This document shows positions 1 to 6,719 of a stretch of DNA of 16,944 nucleotides, piece after piece. The notes under the pieces are model-generated. The model was not told the DNA's origin and searched no databases. It worked only from the letters and a program-made list of their open reading frames with translations. How positions within the stretch are numbered: the first letter of the stretch is position 1; each line of letters opens with the position of its first letter. The stretch comes from an uncultured Lachnospiraceae bacterium (lineage in GTDB: Bacteria; Bacillota_A; Clostridia; Lachnospirales; Lachnospiraceae): NCBI GenBank assembly GCA_910585655.1, contig CAJUFW010000063.1, positions 1 through 16,944 on the forward strand, in the 5' to 3' direction. The translations under genes and the position numbers were made by a program.

Positions 1-66
1 CTCCGGGCGGGATGCACACTCGCGCGAATGGAAGATGTTGCCGTAAGGCAACCGCGCTCGGTGCGG
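1..66 (+). other. GC-rich structured, repeat-like segment at window edge
   Basis: No convincing protein is visible here. On the plus strand GTTGCC (37-42) and GGCAAC (47-52) form a perfect 6-bp stem closed by a GTAA (GNRA-type) loop. Around it GCGCG (22-26) can pair with CGCGC (53-57), and GCAC (14-17) with GTGC (61-64). The segment is much richer in GC than the gene beside it and leads straight into a plus-facing terminator hairpin. The next gene expected here in a spoVA operon is spoVAD, which is absent. I infer a multicopy repeat, the right end of a mobile element, or the 3' part of a structured RNA. The family is not recognised. Confidence 0.4.
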
Positions 67-92
67 GAATTCCACAAAGTGGAATTCTTTTT
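67..92 (+). terminator. Plus-facing intrinsic terminator
   Basis: GAATTCCAC (67-75), loop AAA, GTGGAATTC (79-87) form a perfect 9-bp stem followed by TTTTT (88-92) on the plus strand. The T-run touches the spoVAC stop codon (94-92 on the minus strand). On the minus strand the hairpin is not followed by T, so it looks built to end transcription coming from the left, not the spoVA operon. Confidence 0.7.
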
Positions 93-607
93 CACCAAAA
101 TCCAAAACATTTTCCTGCCCAATAGAGCAGCCCTAGCAGCCAGCTTGCAAATACTCCATATAAAATCACCGGCCCTGCAATCGTAAAAATTTTACAGCCA
201 ATTCCAAATACCTGTCCTTCCTTCTGATACTCAATCGCCGGAGAGGATACGGAATTTGCAAAGCCTGTAATCGGCACAACCGCTCCTGCGCCGCCGAATT
301 TGGCAATGGAACCATACCAGCCCAGCCCCGTCAGCACGACCGAAAGCAAAATCAGACAGATAATTTCATAAAAGCCTGCTTCCTCTTTGCTAAAGCCCAT
401 ACTGCCAAACCAGGTTAAAAGCCCCTGCCCTATCGTGCAGATAATCCCGCCTACCAAAAACGCTTTCCCCATATTCATCCAAATATTGGAAGTCGGCGTC
501 ACCTCTTTGACATATTGGTTGTATTCCTTCTCTCTCTTTTTCGGATCGGTTTCTTCTACCGCCTGTTTTAATTTGTCCAGTCCAGCCTTTTGATTTTCCT
601 TTGCCAT
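92..607 (-). CDS. spoVAC: Stage V sporulation protein AC (dipicolinate channel subunit)
   Basis: Predicted 171-residue inner-membrane protein of the forespore. In the SpoVAC family it forms part of the channel that moves Ca-dipicolinate during sporulation and germination, and has been described as mechanosensitive. A charged N-terminus (1-35) precedes about four hydrophobic segments (about 44-66, 79-98, 103-120, 140-165). The conserved stretch GGAGAVVPITGFANSVSSPA at 105-124 is characteristic of the SpoVAC/SpoVAE family. The open frame extends upstream to 841, but the ATG at 607 follows an AGGAG site and starts where the family starts. It lies 26 bases after spoVAB. The usual partner spoVAD is not seen downstream. 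Confidence 0.93.
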   Translation of the reverse strand: MAKENQKAGLDKLKQAVEETDPKKREKEYNQYVKEVTPTSNIWMNMGKAFLVGGIICTIGQGLLTWFGSMGFSKEEAGFYEIICLILLSVVLTGLGWYGSIAKFGGAGAVVPITGFANSVSSPAIEYQKEGQVFGIGCKIFTIAGPVILYGVFASWLLGLLYWAGKCFGFW

Positions 608-633
608 CTTTTCTCTCGTTTCTCCTCTCTTCT

Positions 634-1104
634 TTACCAGCCTAAAAACATCTGAAACAAGCTTCCTGCCATTTTTCCTAGCGCAATCGCCAGCACAATC
701 ACCGGGATTCCCGGAGACATCCCTTTCGGCTTGCCGGTTGGTTTTCCGGTTCGCAGACGGATTCGCTTGGCAAAGACCGGAATCACCTGCAGCACCTCCG
801 CCAAAGCCATTGCCAGACAGCCTACGAACATACCCGCACATACCCCAAACACTGCCAGCCCTACTTCACTGCCAAACATCGCGTTACGACCGGAAAACAC
901 AATGTTACGGATGGAGAAAAAGTTGCCCAGTCCGCCTCCTACAATGATCAGATTCTCATACCAGAGGATGTACTTTCCTGTCCCGGTACGTCCTGCCAGG
1001 CGGGGAACAATCCCAAGCATCGTAATAAAAGCAAACGTTCCTCCTGCTACAAACCCGGCTCCAGCCAACCCGACAATCAGCAAAAGCAGGTATTTAATCA
1101 GCAT
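634..1104 (-). CDS. spoVAB: Stage V sporulation protein AB
   Basis: Predicted 156-residue integral membrane protein of the SpoVA complex, close to the usual family length of about 140. Hydrophobic segments lie at about 4-30, 46-66, 80-105 and 131-152, with a basic loop rich in K, R and P at 113-128. The chosen ATG at 1104 overlaps the end of spoVAA by 11 bases and follows a GAGGGG site about 10 bases upstream. An ATG at 1131 in the same frame has no ribosome site. The assignment rests on the fold pattern and on its place between spoVAA and spoVAC, the conserved order. Confidence 0.9.
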   Translation of the reverse strand: MLIKYLLLLIVGLAGAGFVAGGTFAFITMLGIVPRLAGRTGTGKYILWYENLIIVGGGLGNFFSIRNIVFSGRNAMFGSEVGLAVFGVCAGMFVGCLAMALAEVLQVIPVFAKRIRLRTGKPTGKPKGMSPGIPVIVLAIALGKMAGSLFQMFLGW

Positions 1105-1723
1105 CAATCGTATTCCCCTCTCTGCTTGCATTCTGAATCAGCGTCTTGTTGACATCTTCTTCATAAAGACGCATCTGTGTCTGAATCGGAGTAGGATCCC
1201 GCTGAACACGCAGCCCTGCAAAATGATTGTAAAAAATAATAATCCCAATCGGCAACCCGATGCAATACGATAAATCAAGCACCGTCCTTCCGCCTTCCTC
1301 CGTTCCCATCACCATCTTACAGACATAGCCGAACACATCCTTTACGCTCGCGTCCTCATTAAAGGTCATAATCGAAAACGCTGCTCCGAAAAAGCAGATC
1401 AACGAAACCAGCAAAACCTTTATATAATCCTTCCAAACCGCCTGTTCCGGCGTTTTCCGCACGGTGACGATAAAGTCCGTTTCCCCTTCGTTTTGTACGG
1501 ATACCTGGGGAAATTCCTTGCCGATCAGTTCAATTACTTTTAAAATAGAAAACATATAATCCGTATCTTTTTTTGCCTTGCTTTGGAACAGAAGCAGCCC
1601 GGAGATCTTTTTTTCCAAATTGGAATCGGCGCTATATACCTTTAACACATCCTGAAGCAGCACTTTCGGGTTGGTTACTTCCGTATGCTGATCGGCTTTC
1701 AGATAGACAGTCCCTGTCGTCAT
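1094..1723 (-). CDS. spoVAA: Stage V sporulation protein AA
   Basis: Predicted 209-residue protein, matching the roughly 206 residues usual for SpoVAA. A soluble N-terminal region (1-95) begins with a short beta-rich stretch that contains VYLKAD. It is followed by two membrane segments at about 101-119 and 148-168 and a polar C-terminal tail. SpoVAA is the first canonical gene of the spoVA operon and is needed for dipicolinate uptake into the spore. The ATG at 1723 has an AGGAGG site 7-8 bases upstream and overlaps the stop of the 65-residue gene as ATGA, which suggests translational coupling. An ATG eight codons further upstream lies inside that gene and is less likely. Confidence 0.92.
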   Translation of the reverse strand: MTTGTVYLKADQHTEVTNPKVLLQDVLKVYSADSNLEKKISGLLLFQSKAKKDTDYMFSILKVIELIGKEFPQVSVQNEGETDFIVTVRKTPEQAVWKDYIKVLLVSLICFFGAAFSIMTFNEDASVKDVFGYVCKMVMGTEEGGRTVLDLSYCIGLPIGIIIFYNHFAGLRVQRDPTPIQTQMRLYEEDVNKTLIQNASREGNTIDAD

Positions 1724-1917
1724 GCCCTCTCCTCCTGCTTCTCCCACACCAGAACGCCGTCATATTCTCTGACGGTGTTTGCCTGCGAACGTCCGTAAAA
1801 ATAGATTCCTACTCCTGCCAGACACAACACACCTGCCAAAAGGAAGATCGCCGCGACCAGCTTTTGACGCTGTACTATCGTTCTTCTTTGTTTTTTTACC
1901 TGTTCTTGTTCCAGCAT
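1720..1917 (-). CDS. Small single-pass membrane protein of the spoVA operon, unnamed
   Basis: A 65-residue protein. A strongly basic N-terminus (8-18, KKQRRTIVQRQ) is followed by one membrane segment at about 20-42 and a short acidic tail ending EKQEERA. The charge pattern suggests the N-terminus is inside. Its ATG at 1917 has a strong AAGGTGAT ribosome site, and its stop overlaps the spoVAA start as ATGA, so it should be made together with SpoVAA. It lies directly downstream of the sigma-G-like promoter. The Bacillus subtilis spoVA operon has no equivalent gene at this place. No family is recognised. A forespore membrane role is inferred from position only. Confidence 0.8.
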   Translation of the reverse strand: MLEQEQVKKQRRTIVQRQKLVAAIFLLAGVLCLAGVGIYFYGRSQANTVREYDGVLVWEKQEERA

Positions 1918-1945
1918 ACTTACATCACCTTCCTTACTTTGCTGC

Positions 1946-1975
1946 TAGTATCTGTAAAAAGAACCCTTCTTATAC
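1946..1975 (-). promoter_or_regulatory. Sigma-G-like promoter of the spoVA genes
   Basis: On the minus strand GTATA (1975-1971), an 18-base spacer and GATACTA (1952-1946) match the Bacillus sigma-G consensus GHATR-N18-CATWHTA at all positions but one. The -35 element overlaps the sigF stop codon (1972-1970), and the predicted start falls about 20 bases before the 65-residue gene. In B. subtilis the spoVA operon is read by sigma-G, which fits. No expression evidence is available. Confidence 0.6.
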
Positions 1976-2680
1976 CTTTTCCCGCATTTTCAAAAGAATT
2001 TTTTTCTCCAGGCGGCTGACTTGTACCTGACTTACGCCAAGCTGTTTTGCAACCTCTGTTTGTGTTTTGTTTTCAAAATACCGCATTTCAATCAATCTTC
2101 GTTCGTTCTCGGCAAGCTCTGCCAAAAGCTGTTCCATCAACATATGATTTAAAAGCTGCTCGGTAGCGTCCGTCTGATCGGGCAGCTTGTCCTCTAATGT
2201 CGTTTCGCTTCCGTCTTTTTGATAGACCGGTTTAGACAACGATTCGACCTCCGTACATGCCTCTAACGCCAGCACGATATCTTCCATACCGATTCCGGTC
2301 TCGGCAGAAATTTCCTCTAATGTCGCCTCTCTGCCTAGCACCTTTCCCAGTCGTTCCTTTGCACTGTACAGTTTAAAATGATTTTCCTTCATCGTCCGGC
2401 TGACTTTGACCAGACCGTCGTCTCGTAAAAAACGCTTGATCTCCCCGCTGATCATCGGTACGGCATACGTTGAAAACTTTACGTCAAAGGATAGATCAAA
2501 TTTATCAATCGCCTTCATCAGCCCGATGCTTCCGATCTGGAACAAATCCTCCATTTCACAGCCTCTTCCCACAAAACGGCGGACAATGCTCCAGACCAAT
2601 CCTACGTTCTCTAATATCACCTGTTCTCTGGCTTCCTTATCTCCCTGCTGTGAGCATTTAATCAGTTCCAGAGTATCCAT
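1970..2680 (-). CDS. sigF: RNA polymerase sigma-F factor (forespore-specific)
   Basis: A 236-residue sigma-70-family factor that directs early forespore transcription. Region 2 holds the polymerase-binding and -10 helices (DLFQIGSIGLMKAIDKFD at about 45-62, then FSTYAVPMISGEIKRFLRDD). Region 3 lies near 105-140. Region 4.2 ends with a helix-turn-helix (TEVAKQLGVSQVQVSRLEKK, about 209-228). It is third in the spoIIA operon, directly after its inhibitor gene spoIIAB, which it overlaps by 23 bases. An AGGAT site precedes the ATG at 2680. Slightly shorter than the 255 residues of B. subtilis sigma-F. Confidence 0.96.
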   Translation of the reverse strand: MDTLELIKCSQQGDKEAREQVILENVGLVWSIVRRFVGRGCEMEDLFQIGSIGLMKAIDKFDLSFDVKFSTYAVPMISGEIKRFLRDDGLVKVSRTMKENHFKLYSAKERLGKVLGREATLEEISAETGIGMEDIVLALEACTEVESLSKPVYQKDGSETTLEDKLPDQTDATEQLLNHMLMEQLLAELAENERRLIEMRYFENKTQTEVAKQLGVSQVQVSRLEKKILLKMREKV

Positions 2681-3113
2681 ATGATCCTGCCTTTCCTATT
2701 TCCTTTTCCATGCTCACCTTGGTTCCGGCTCCAGGTGAAGAGATTACGGACAGTTCATCCATGAACGCTTCCATAAAAGCAAAGCCCATCCCGGAACGCT
2801 CCAATTCCGGCTTTGTCGTAAACAACGGCTCCATTGCCTGCCGGATATCGGCTATCCCTACGCCCTTGTCCTCCACCTCTACATACAGCCGTTTTTCTTC
2901 TATTTTACAGCGAATATAAATATCCCCTTCTCCTTCCTCATAGCCATGAAGAATACAATTCGTCACCGCTTCGGAAACCGCTGTTTTAATGTCTGCGATT
3001 TCCTCCAACGTCGGATCTAAGCGCGCAGCAAACGCCGCTACGCAAATCCGCGCCAGGCTTTCGTTCTCTGAACTGCTGCCAATCCGTAGCTCCATACTTG
3101 CTTTGCCATTCAT
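2658..3113 (-). CDS. spoIIAB: Anti-sigma-F factor and serine kinase SpoIIAB
   Basis: A 151-residue GHKL-fold protein. It holds sigma-F inactive and, using ATP, phosphorylates SpoIIAA. The N-box SEAVTNCILHGY (47-58) carries the catalytic Glu48 and metal-binding Asn52. The G1 motif is DKGVGI (82-87). The ATP-lid region PLFTTKPELERSGMGF (96-111) is nearly identical to the family consensus. The ATG at 3113 overlaps the spoIIAA stop as ATGA, so inhibitor and antagonist are translationally coupled. A second in-frame ATG at residue 7 is possible, but the longer form matches family N-termini. Confidence 0.96.
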   Translation of the reverse strand: MNGKASMELRIGSSSENESLARICVAAFAARLDPTLEEIADIKTAVSEAVTNCILHGYEEGEGDIYIRCKIEEKRLYVEVEDKGVGIADIRQAMEPLFTTKPELERSGMGFAFMEAFMDELSVISSPGAGTKVSMEKEIGKAGSYGYSGTD

Positions 3114-3454
3114 CGTTTTCCTTTTCCTCCCATATCTGTTTGCTCGTACCGTCCTACGATACTGTTTAGACCGGATAACTGAAAGACCTTTTCCAGCCGC
3201 CCGGATACCCCCGCTACCAAAACATGTCCCCCTGCATAGCGCAGCTTTTTATAACGACCCATAATCACACCGATTCCGGAGCTGTCCATAAAACCGGAAT
3301 TGGAAAAATCAAATACTACCTGTCTTAGCACATGGGCATCGATTAACCGATCCGCCTCCTCCCTAATCCCCTCTGCCATATGGTGATCCAAATCCCCCAT
3401 AATTCGTATAAAAAGAGTTCCGTTCTCTATTTCATATCCTGTTTCCCCTGACAC
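3110..3454 (-). CDS. spoIIAA: Anti-sigma-F factor antagonist SpoIIAA
   Basis: A 114-residue STAS-domain protein. When dephosphorylated it binds SpoIIAB and frees sigma-F. The motif MDSSGIGVIMGRY (56-68) contains Ser58, the conserved phosphorylation site. The start codon is GTG at 3454 with an AAGGAGG site 8 bases upstream; no better ATG exists. It is first in the spoIIAA-spoIIAB-sigF operon. A sigma-H-like promoter lies about 40-65 bases upstream. The phosphatase SpoIIE that activates it is not in this window. Confidence 0.95.
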   Translation of the reverse strand: MSGETGYEIENGTLFIRIMGDLDHHMAEGIREEADRLIDAHVLRQVVFDFSNSGFMDSSGIGVIMGRYKKLRYAGGHVLVAGVSGRLEKVFQLSGLNSIVGRYEQTDMGGKGKR

Positions 3455-3481
3455 CTTGTCTGCCTCCTTTTTCTGCTTCTT

Positions 3482-3522
3482 GAAAAAGAAAAGGAATCCC
3501 CGTTTCGCCAGGAATTCCTTTT
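3482..3522 (-). terminator. Terminator of the TPR gene, upstream of spoIIAA
   Basis: Minus strand: AAAAGGAATTCC (3522-3511) pairs with GGGATTCCTTTT (3500-3489), a 12-bp stem including one G-U pair, followed by CTTTTTC. It lies 21 bases after the TPR-gene stop. The spoIIA promoter elements overlap both arms. Confidence 0.7.
3493..3521 (-). promoter_or_regulatory. Sigma-H-like promoter of spoIIA
   Basis: AAAGGAATT (3521-3513) fits the sigma-H -35 consensus RNAGGAWWW exactly. After 11 bases GGGGATTCC (3501-3493) is a partial match to RNNGAATWW: the GA and T positions fit, the rest is weaker. The B. subtilis spoIIA operon is driven by sigma-H. The match coincides with a terminator stem, so part of the resemblance may be chance. 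Confidence 0.45.
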
Positions 3523-3542
3523 TTCTTTCGTAGTTTTTTATT

Positions 3543-4967
3543 TTAGTCGTTTGTCTCAGGCTCTGCCGGAAGCTCCCGCAGCCGTCCTTTTGCCTCTCCT
3601 GCCCGTCCGGTATCCGGATAATCCTCTACCAAACGGTTATACCATGTCCTAGCCTCCTCGTACTGCTCCAGACGATGGTAGGCACGTCCGGTAAAATACA
3701 TGGCATCTACGTTGTCCGGATTCATCTGAATCGCCTTTTCAAATTCCTTTAAGGCGTCCTCATACTTTCCGGCTGTATAAAGCGCATGACCGTTTTGGTA
3801 AGTTTCCTGCGACTGCTCTTCAAAAAGCTGACCGGAAAGCTTTCCGTACAGCTCGGTAGCCTGCTTTAGCTTTAGCTTTTTCCGATCGACCTGTACCAGC
3901 AGATCTGCCGCTTCGGTTTCCTGCTCAGCCAGAAAATGTACTGCTGCCTGCATCAACGTTTCATAAACGCTCAAATCCTCCTGCTTTGGAGTATCTTCTT
4001 CCTTGCCGTCCTGCTCCTGCTTCAGCTTTTTTACTTGCTTGTTTAAGTCGGTAATCTGATCGGAAAGAGCGCTTTTTTCTCCTTCTGCTGCTTCCAAATC
4101 TGCCTGAAGCTTTACAAGCTGTTCGTTGAGTTCTACGATCTCTGTGCTTTCTCCTCGTACTTCCTGCTTCCGGATACCCGGTACAATCGCTATCATAATA
4201 AACGCGGCGCCAATGATCACACCCAGTACCAGATTGACCCACGCCATAATATTCGGCTTTTCCTCTGCATACGTATGAGCCGGTACAATCACGTCCCGCT
4301 CGGTAATCGAATCGCGGCTGCGTGTCTCCTCTGCCGGCTCTCCGTCATCCAAAACGCCTAATTCTCGCAGTTCCTCCAAATAAGTAAGCGTCGTTGTATT
4401 GGTCACATCTACCTTAGCCGCCCGCTTTAAGTATTTTTTGGCACGCTCATATTCCTTGTTGTGAATATAAAGCAGCGCCAAAAGCTGAAGCGCCTGTACA
4501 TAGTGCGGATTCATGCTGACTACTTTTTTTAACTGGATAATCGCCAGATCGTCGCTGCCCTGTCTGGCAGACGTAAGCGCACTGTTGTATTTTTTAATCA
4601 CCTGATTGACACTATCCAGCCTGGATGGATTCCGCTGCACCAGATTCAAATAGTAATCCGCCTCGTTGTCCTCGCTTTGGAAATGCTTGCTGAGTACCCA
4701 TTGGCTAAGAGCGCTGACATTTTCTCCCATTTCCTGATAAATCAGCCCTAAGAGATTCCTCGCATCGGTATGCTTTTTATTCAGCCGCAGGCAATTATGC
4801 AGCGCCATTACAGCACCCGAAAGATCTCTTACCTGAGCCTTTCGGACTCCTATATTATAATACTGGTTGGCAATTCGGTATACCTTCTTAAATATCGTCA
4901 TATCCTCGCCGCAGCGATCGCAGCGGTCTCTTATGGATAATCGGCTTCCGCAATATGGACAGTTCAT
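3543..4967 (-). CDS. Zinc-ribbon, TPR-repeat, single-pass membrane protein
   Basis: A 474-residue protein of unknown function. The N-terminus is a short zinc ribbon (Cys3, Cys6, Cys16, Cys19). Residues about 30-205 form TPR-like helical repeats, including IQLKKVVSMNPHYVQALQLL. One membrane segment spans 241-264. A coiled coil covers about 275-320, followed by a Lys/Glu-rich linker. A second TPR block at 385-465 has a clear repeat (YEDALKEFEKAIQMNPDNVD). This predicts a cytoplasmic N-terminal half and an extracytoplasmic C-terminal half, or the reverse, suited to scaffolding. The ATG at 4967 has an AGGAG site 9 bases upstream. It follows the 46-residue gene by 27 bases and probably shares its promoter. 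Confidence 0.85.
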   Translation of the reverse strand: MNCPYCGSRLSIRDRCDRCGEDMTIFKKVYRIANQYYNIGVRKAQVRDLSGAVMALHNCLRLNKKHTDARNLLGLIYQEMGENVSALSQWVLSKHFQSEDNEADYYLNLVQRNPSRLDSVNQVIKKYNSALTSARQGSDDLAIIQLKKVVSMNPHYVQALQLLALLYIHNKEYERAKKYLKRAAKVDVTNTTTLTYLEELRELGVLDDGEPAEETRSRDSITERDVIVPAHTYAEEKPNIMAWVNLVLGVIIGAAFIMIAIVPGIRKQEVRGESTEIVELNEQLVKLQADLEAAEGEKSALSDQITDLNKQVKKLKQEQDGKEEDTPKQEDLSVYETLMQAAVHFLAEQETEAADLLVQVDRKKLKLKQATELYGKLSGQLFEEQSQETYQNGHALYTAGKYEDALKEFEKAIQMNPDNVDAMYFTGRAYHRLEQYEEARTWYNRLVEDYPDTGRAGEAKGRLRELPAEPETND

Positions 4968-4994
4968 GCTTTGTAACTCCTGTTCCTTCGTCTG

Positions 4995-5135
4995 TTATCG
5001 GTTTTTAATCTCTTCTATCAATTCTTTAATGATATCTGTGACATCTGCCAGCTTATTCTGGTTGATCGCATCCTCTGCCTGATCTACCTCTAAGCTGAGC
5101 TGGAACTTCGCTAGCTCCTGCTCAAAATCAATCAT
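4995..5135 (-). CDS. Small acidic helical protein upstream of the TPR gene
   Basis: A 46-residue protein, beginning MIDFEQELAKFQLSLEVDQA. It has no signal or membrane segment. The sequence is acidic and strongly helix-forming, with hydrophobic residues spaced for a coiled coil or partner binding (VTDIIKELIEEIKN at 32-45). The ATG at 5135 has a GAGGTGA ribosome site, and a sigma-A promoter lies about 30-60 bases upstream. The stop is 27 bases before the TPR gene, so the two form a likely operon. No family is recognised. A role as a small partner of the TPR protein is inference. Confidence 0.72.
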   Translation of the reverse strand: MIDFEQELAKFQLSLEVDQAEDAINQNKLADVTDIIKELIEEIKNR

Positions 5136-5164
5136 TCTGTCACCTCGATTCCTCGTATTGTTCT

Positions 5165-5193
5165 ATCTTACCTGCTTATCGTCAAAAAATCAA
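5165..5193 (-). promoter_or_regulatory. Sigma-A-type promoter for the 46-residue/TPR operon
   Basis: Minus strand TTGATT (5193-5188), 17-base spacer, TAAGAT (5170-5165). It stands in the 106-base gap after fapA, about 30 bases ahead of the 46-residue gene's start codon. No strong terminator for fapA is seen in this gap, so read-through from valS/fapA is also possible. Confidence 0.55.
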
Positions 5194-5241
5194 GTCCCAC
5201 CGTCCGTATTTTCCCGACAAAATCCGCAAATCTGCCGTAAA

Positions 5242-6657
5242 TTAGGATTTATTGGAAAACATACACGCTTCGTTTCCTTTTTTGCGGATCGTGACGTCGT
5301 TGACGATATCCGGCACTTTCATATAGGCTCCGTTTACCATCACCTGCGTACCTGGGTAAACTTGCTTGTGTACGACGACTCTGGCGCCTACTGCCCGTGT
5401 TTTTTTCAGCGAAAGCTCTTTTCTCTGATTTTCCTTGTCGTTGATCTCGGAGGCTATACGTATTTTGTCCCGCAGCAGTTCCTTTTTTACCTCCATCAGC
5501 TTCGGACCATTCGGAGCATGCGCCATATCAACGCTGTCTAAGAGCTTTAGCTTTTCTTCGATTTTATTTAATTCCTTTGTTTCCGCTTCGATTTTATCGC
5601 CAAGGTTTTGCAGTATCGTGTTTTCCTGTCCGCTCGTTCCTACAAAAAGCTGCGTAGTCGTATAGGAAATATTGCCGATATTTGCCGCTTCAATACAGCT
5701 TCCGGCATGTATCCGTCCGCCTACCAGGGCGGCAAGGAATCCTTCTAATATCACATTTTCGGCTGCTTCGATTTTACAGTTTAGGATCGCATTGGCATAG
5801 AGACTTCCGGCAGAACGAATATTCGCCTGCTCAAAAAATTTCCCTTCCACATCGCCTTTGGAATCGATGCTGCCAATCCCGCTGCCCTGCATCCCGTTTT
5901 TTAAAATAACACCCTTGCCGGAAATCAACTGGGCGCCTTCCACATGACCTTCTACCGTGATAAAACCGGAAGCCTTGACACGCATTTTGGTGATCACGTC
6001 TCCATAGATTTTCACATCCCCGGCAAAATCAACGTTTCCATAAGCAAAGTCTACGTCTCCATGAATTTCTAACACATGGGAAACGACCATATAACCGTTT
6101 GTACACTCTGCTCTGCCGTCAATTTCAGCATAATACTCCGTCTTGTCCTGGGAAGTATAAAATCCCTTTCCCTTGATCATCGGTTTTTCGGAACCTCGCT
6201 TTCCAACGAGGCGCATTCCCTTTACCGTCATCCCGTCCTGTCCGCCGGTCGCCGGATGATAGCGAACCAAAAGCTGATCTTTGCTGACCAAGGTCACTGC
6301 ATCATAGTCGGAATAGTCTACCGAACCGTCCTCTCTGATTTTCGGATGACGCTCCCGTTGTACCTCGATAAAAAACTCAAACTCTCCTGCCTTTCCCTGG
6401 ACTGCCGGCGTTCCTTTTGCCACGCAAATATCCTCTAAATAGAGCTTTTCCTCCAACATTCGACGGATTTCCTCCGTCTGAATCCCATAGACGATATTGC
6501 GCGACTTTAGCAACGCCACAATCTCTTCCTCCGTCGCCCCTTCTTCCTCTGCAGTCGGCCATAGCGTCAAATGCGCTTCCATCGCATCCTCTGATATTGA
6601 CAAAATCGAAAGCTGCCGCCAATCCTTTTCCTTCGTCTGATTCTGTTCCTGCCCCAT
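5242..6657 (-). CDS. fapA: FapA family protein (DUF342)
   Basis: A 471-residue cytoplasmic protein of the FapA/DUF342 family. The N-terminal domain (to about 95) has the family's alpha/beta pattern. The central part (about 140-355) is rich in G, D and hydrophobic repeats (EIHGDVDFAYGNVDFAGDVK, VEGHVEGAQLISGKGVILKN), typical of the right-handed beta-helix-like core. A coiled coil (about 360-430) and a small C-terminal beta domain follow. The chosen ATG at 6657 has a strong GGAGGT site 6 bases upstream. An ATG at 6690 adds 11 residues but has a poor site. It lies 62 bases after valS and may be read from it. Despite the family name, no flagellar genes are present here and the function is not settled. 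Confidence 0.85.
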   Translation of the reverse strand: MGQEQNQTKEKDWRQLSILSISEDAMEAHLTLWPTAEEEGATEEEIVALLKSRNIVYGIQTEEIRRMLEEKLYLEDICVAKGTPAVQGKAGEFEFFIEVQRERHPKIREDGSVDYSDYDAVTLVSKDQLLVRYHPATGGQDGMTVKGMRLVGKRGSEKPMIKGKGFYTSQDKTEYYAEIDGRAECTNGYMVVSHVLEIHGDVDFAYGNVDFAGDVKIYGDVITKMRVKASGFITVEGHVEGAQLISGKGVILKNGMQGSGIGSIDSKGDVEGKFFEQANIRSAGSLYANAILNCKIEAAENVILEGFLAALVGGRIHAGSCIEAANIGNISYTTTQLFVGTSGQENTILQNLGDKIEAETKELNKIEEKLKLLDSVDMAHAPNGPKLMEVKKELLRDKIRIASEINDKENQRKELSLKKTRAVGARVVVHKQVYPGTQVMVNGAYMKVPDIVNDVTIRKKGNEACMFSNKS

Positions 6658-6719
6658 ACCGCTACCTCCATGGCTCGTTGCCTGTTCCATATTCTTTTTT
6701 GCCTTCTCTGTCTCCTTTT

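Noticed and set aside
1..90. Protein-coding reading of the first 90 bases (a plus frame is open through the window edge)
   Set aside because: The same bases form perfect hairpins, which explains the sequence better, and no known C-terminus is recognised.
608..841. N-terminal extension of spoVAC up to 841
   Set aside because: It overlaps spoVAB almost half way, resembles no SpoVAC N-terminus, and a good start with a ribosome site exists at 607.
731..1273. Long plus-strand frame of 180 codons opposite spoVAB/spoVAA
   Set aside because: It is antisense to clear spoVA genes, lacks a ribosome site and has no family-like pattern.
1955..1972. Small hairpin plus T-run just after sigF as a terminator
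   Set aside because: The AAGAA/TTCTT stem is only 5 bp with no GC pairs to hold it, too weak to call.
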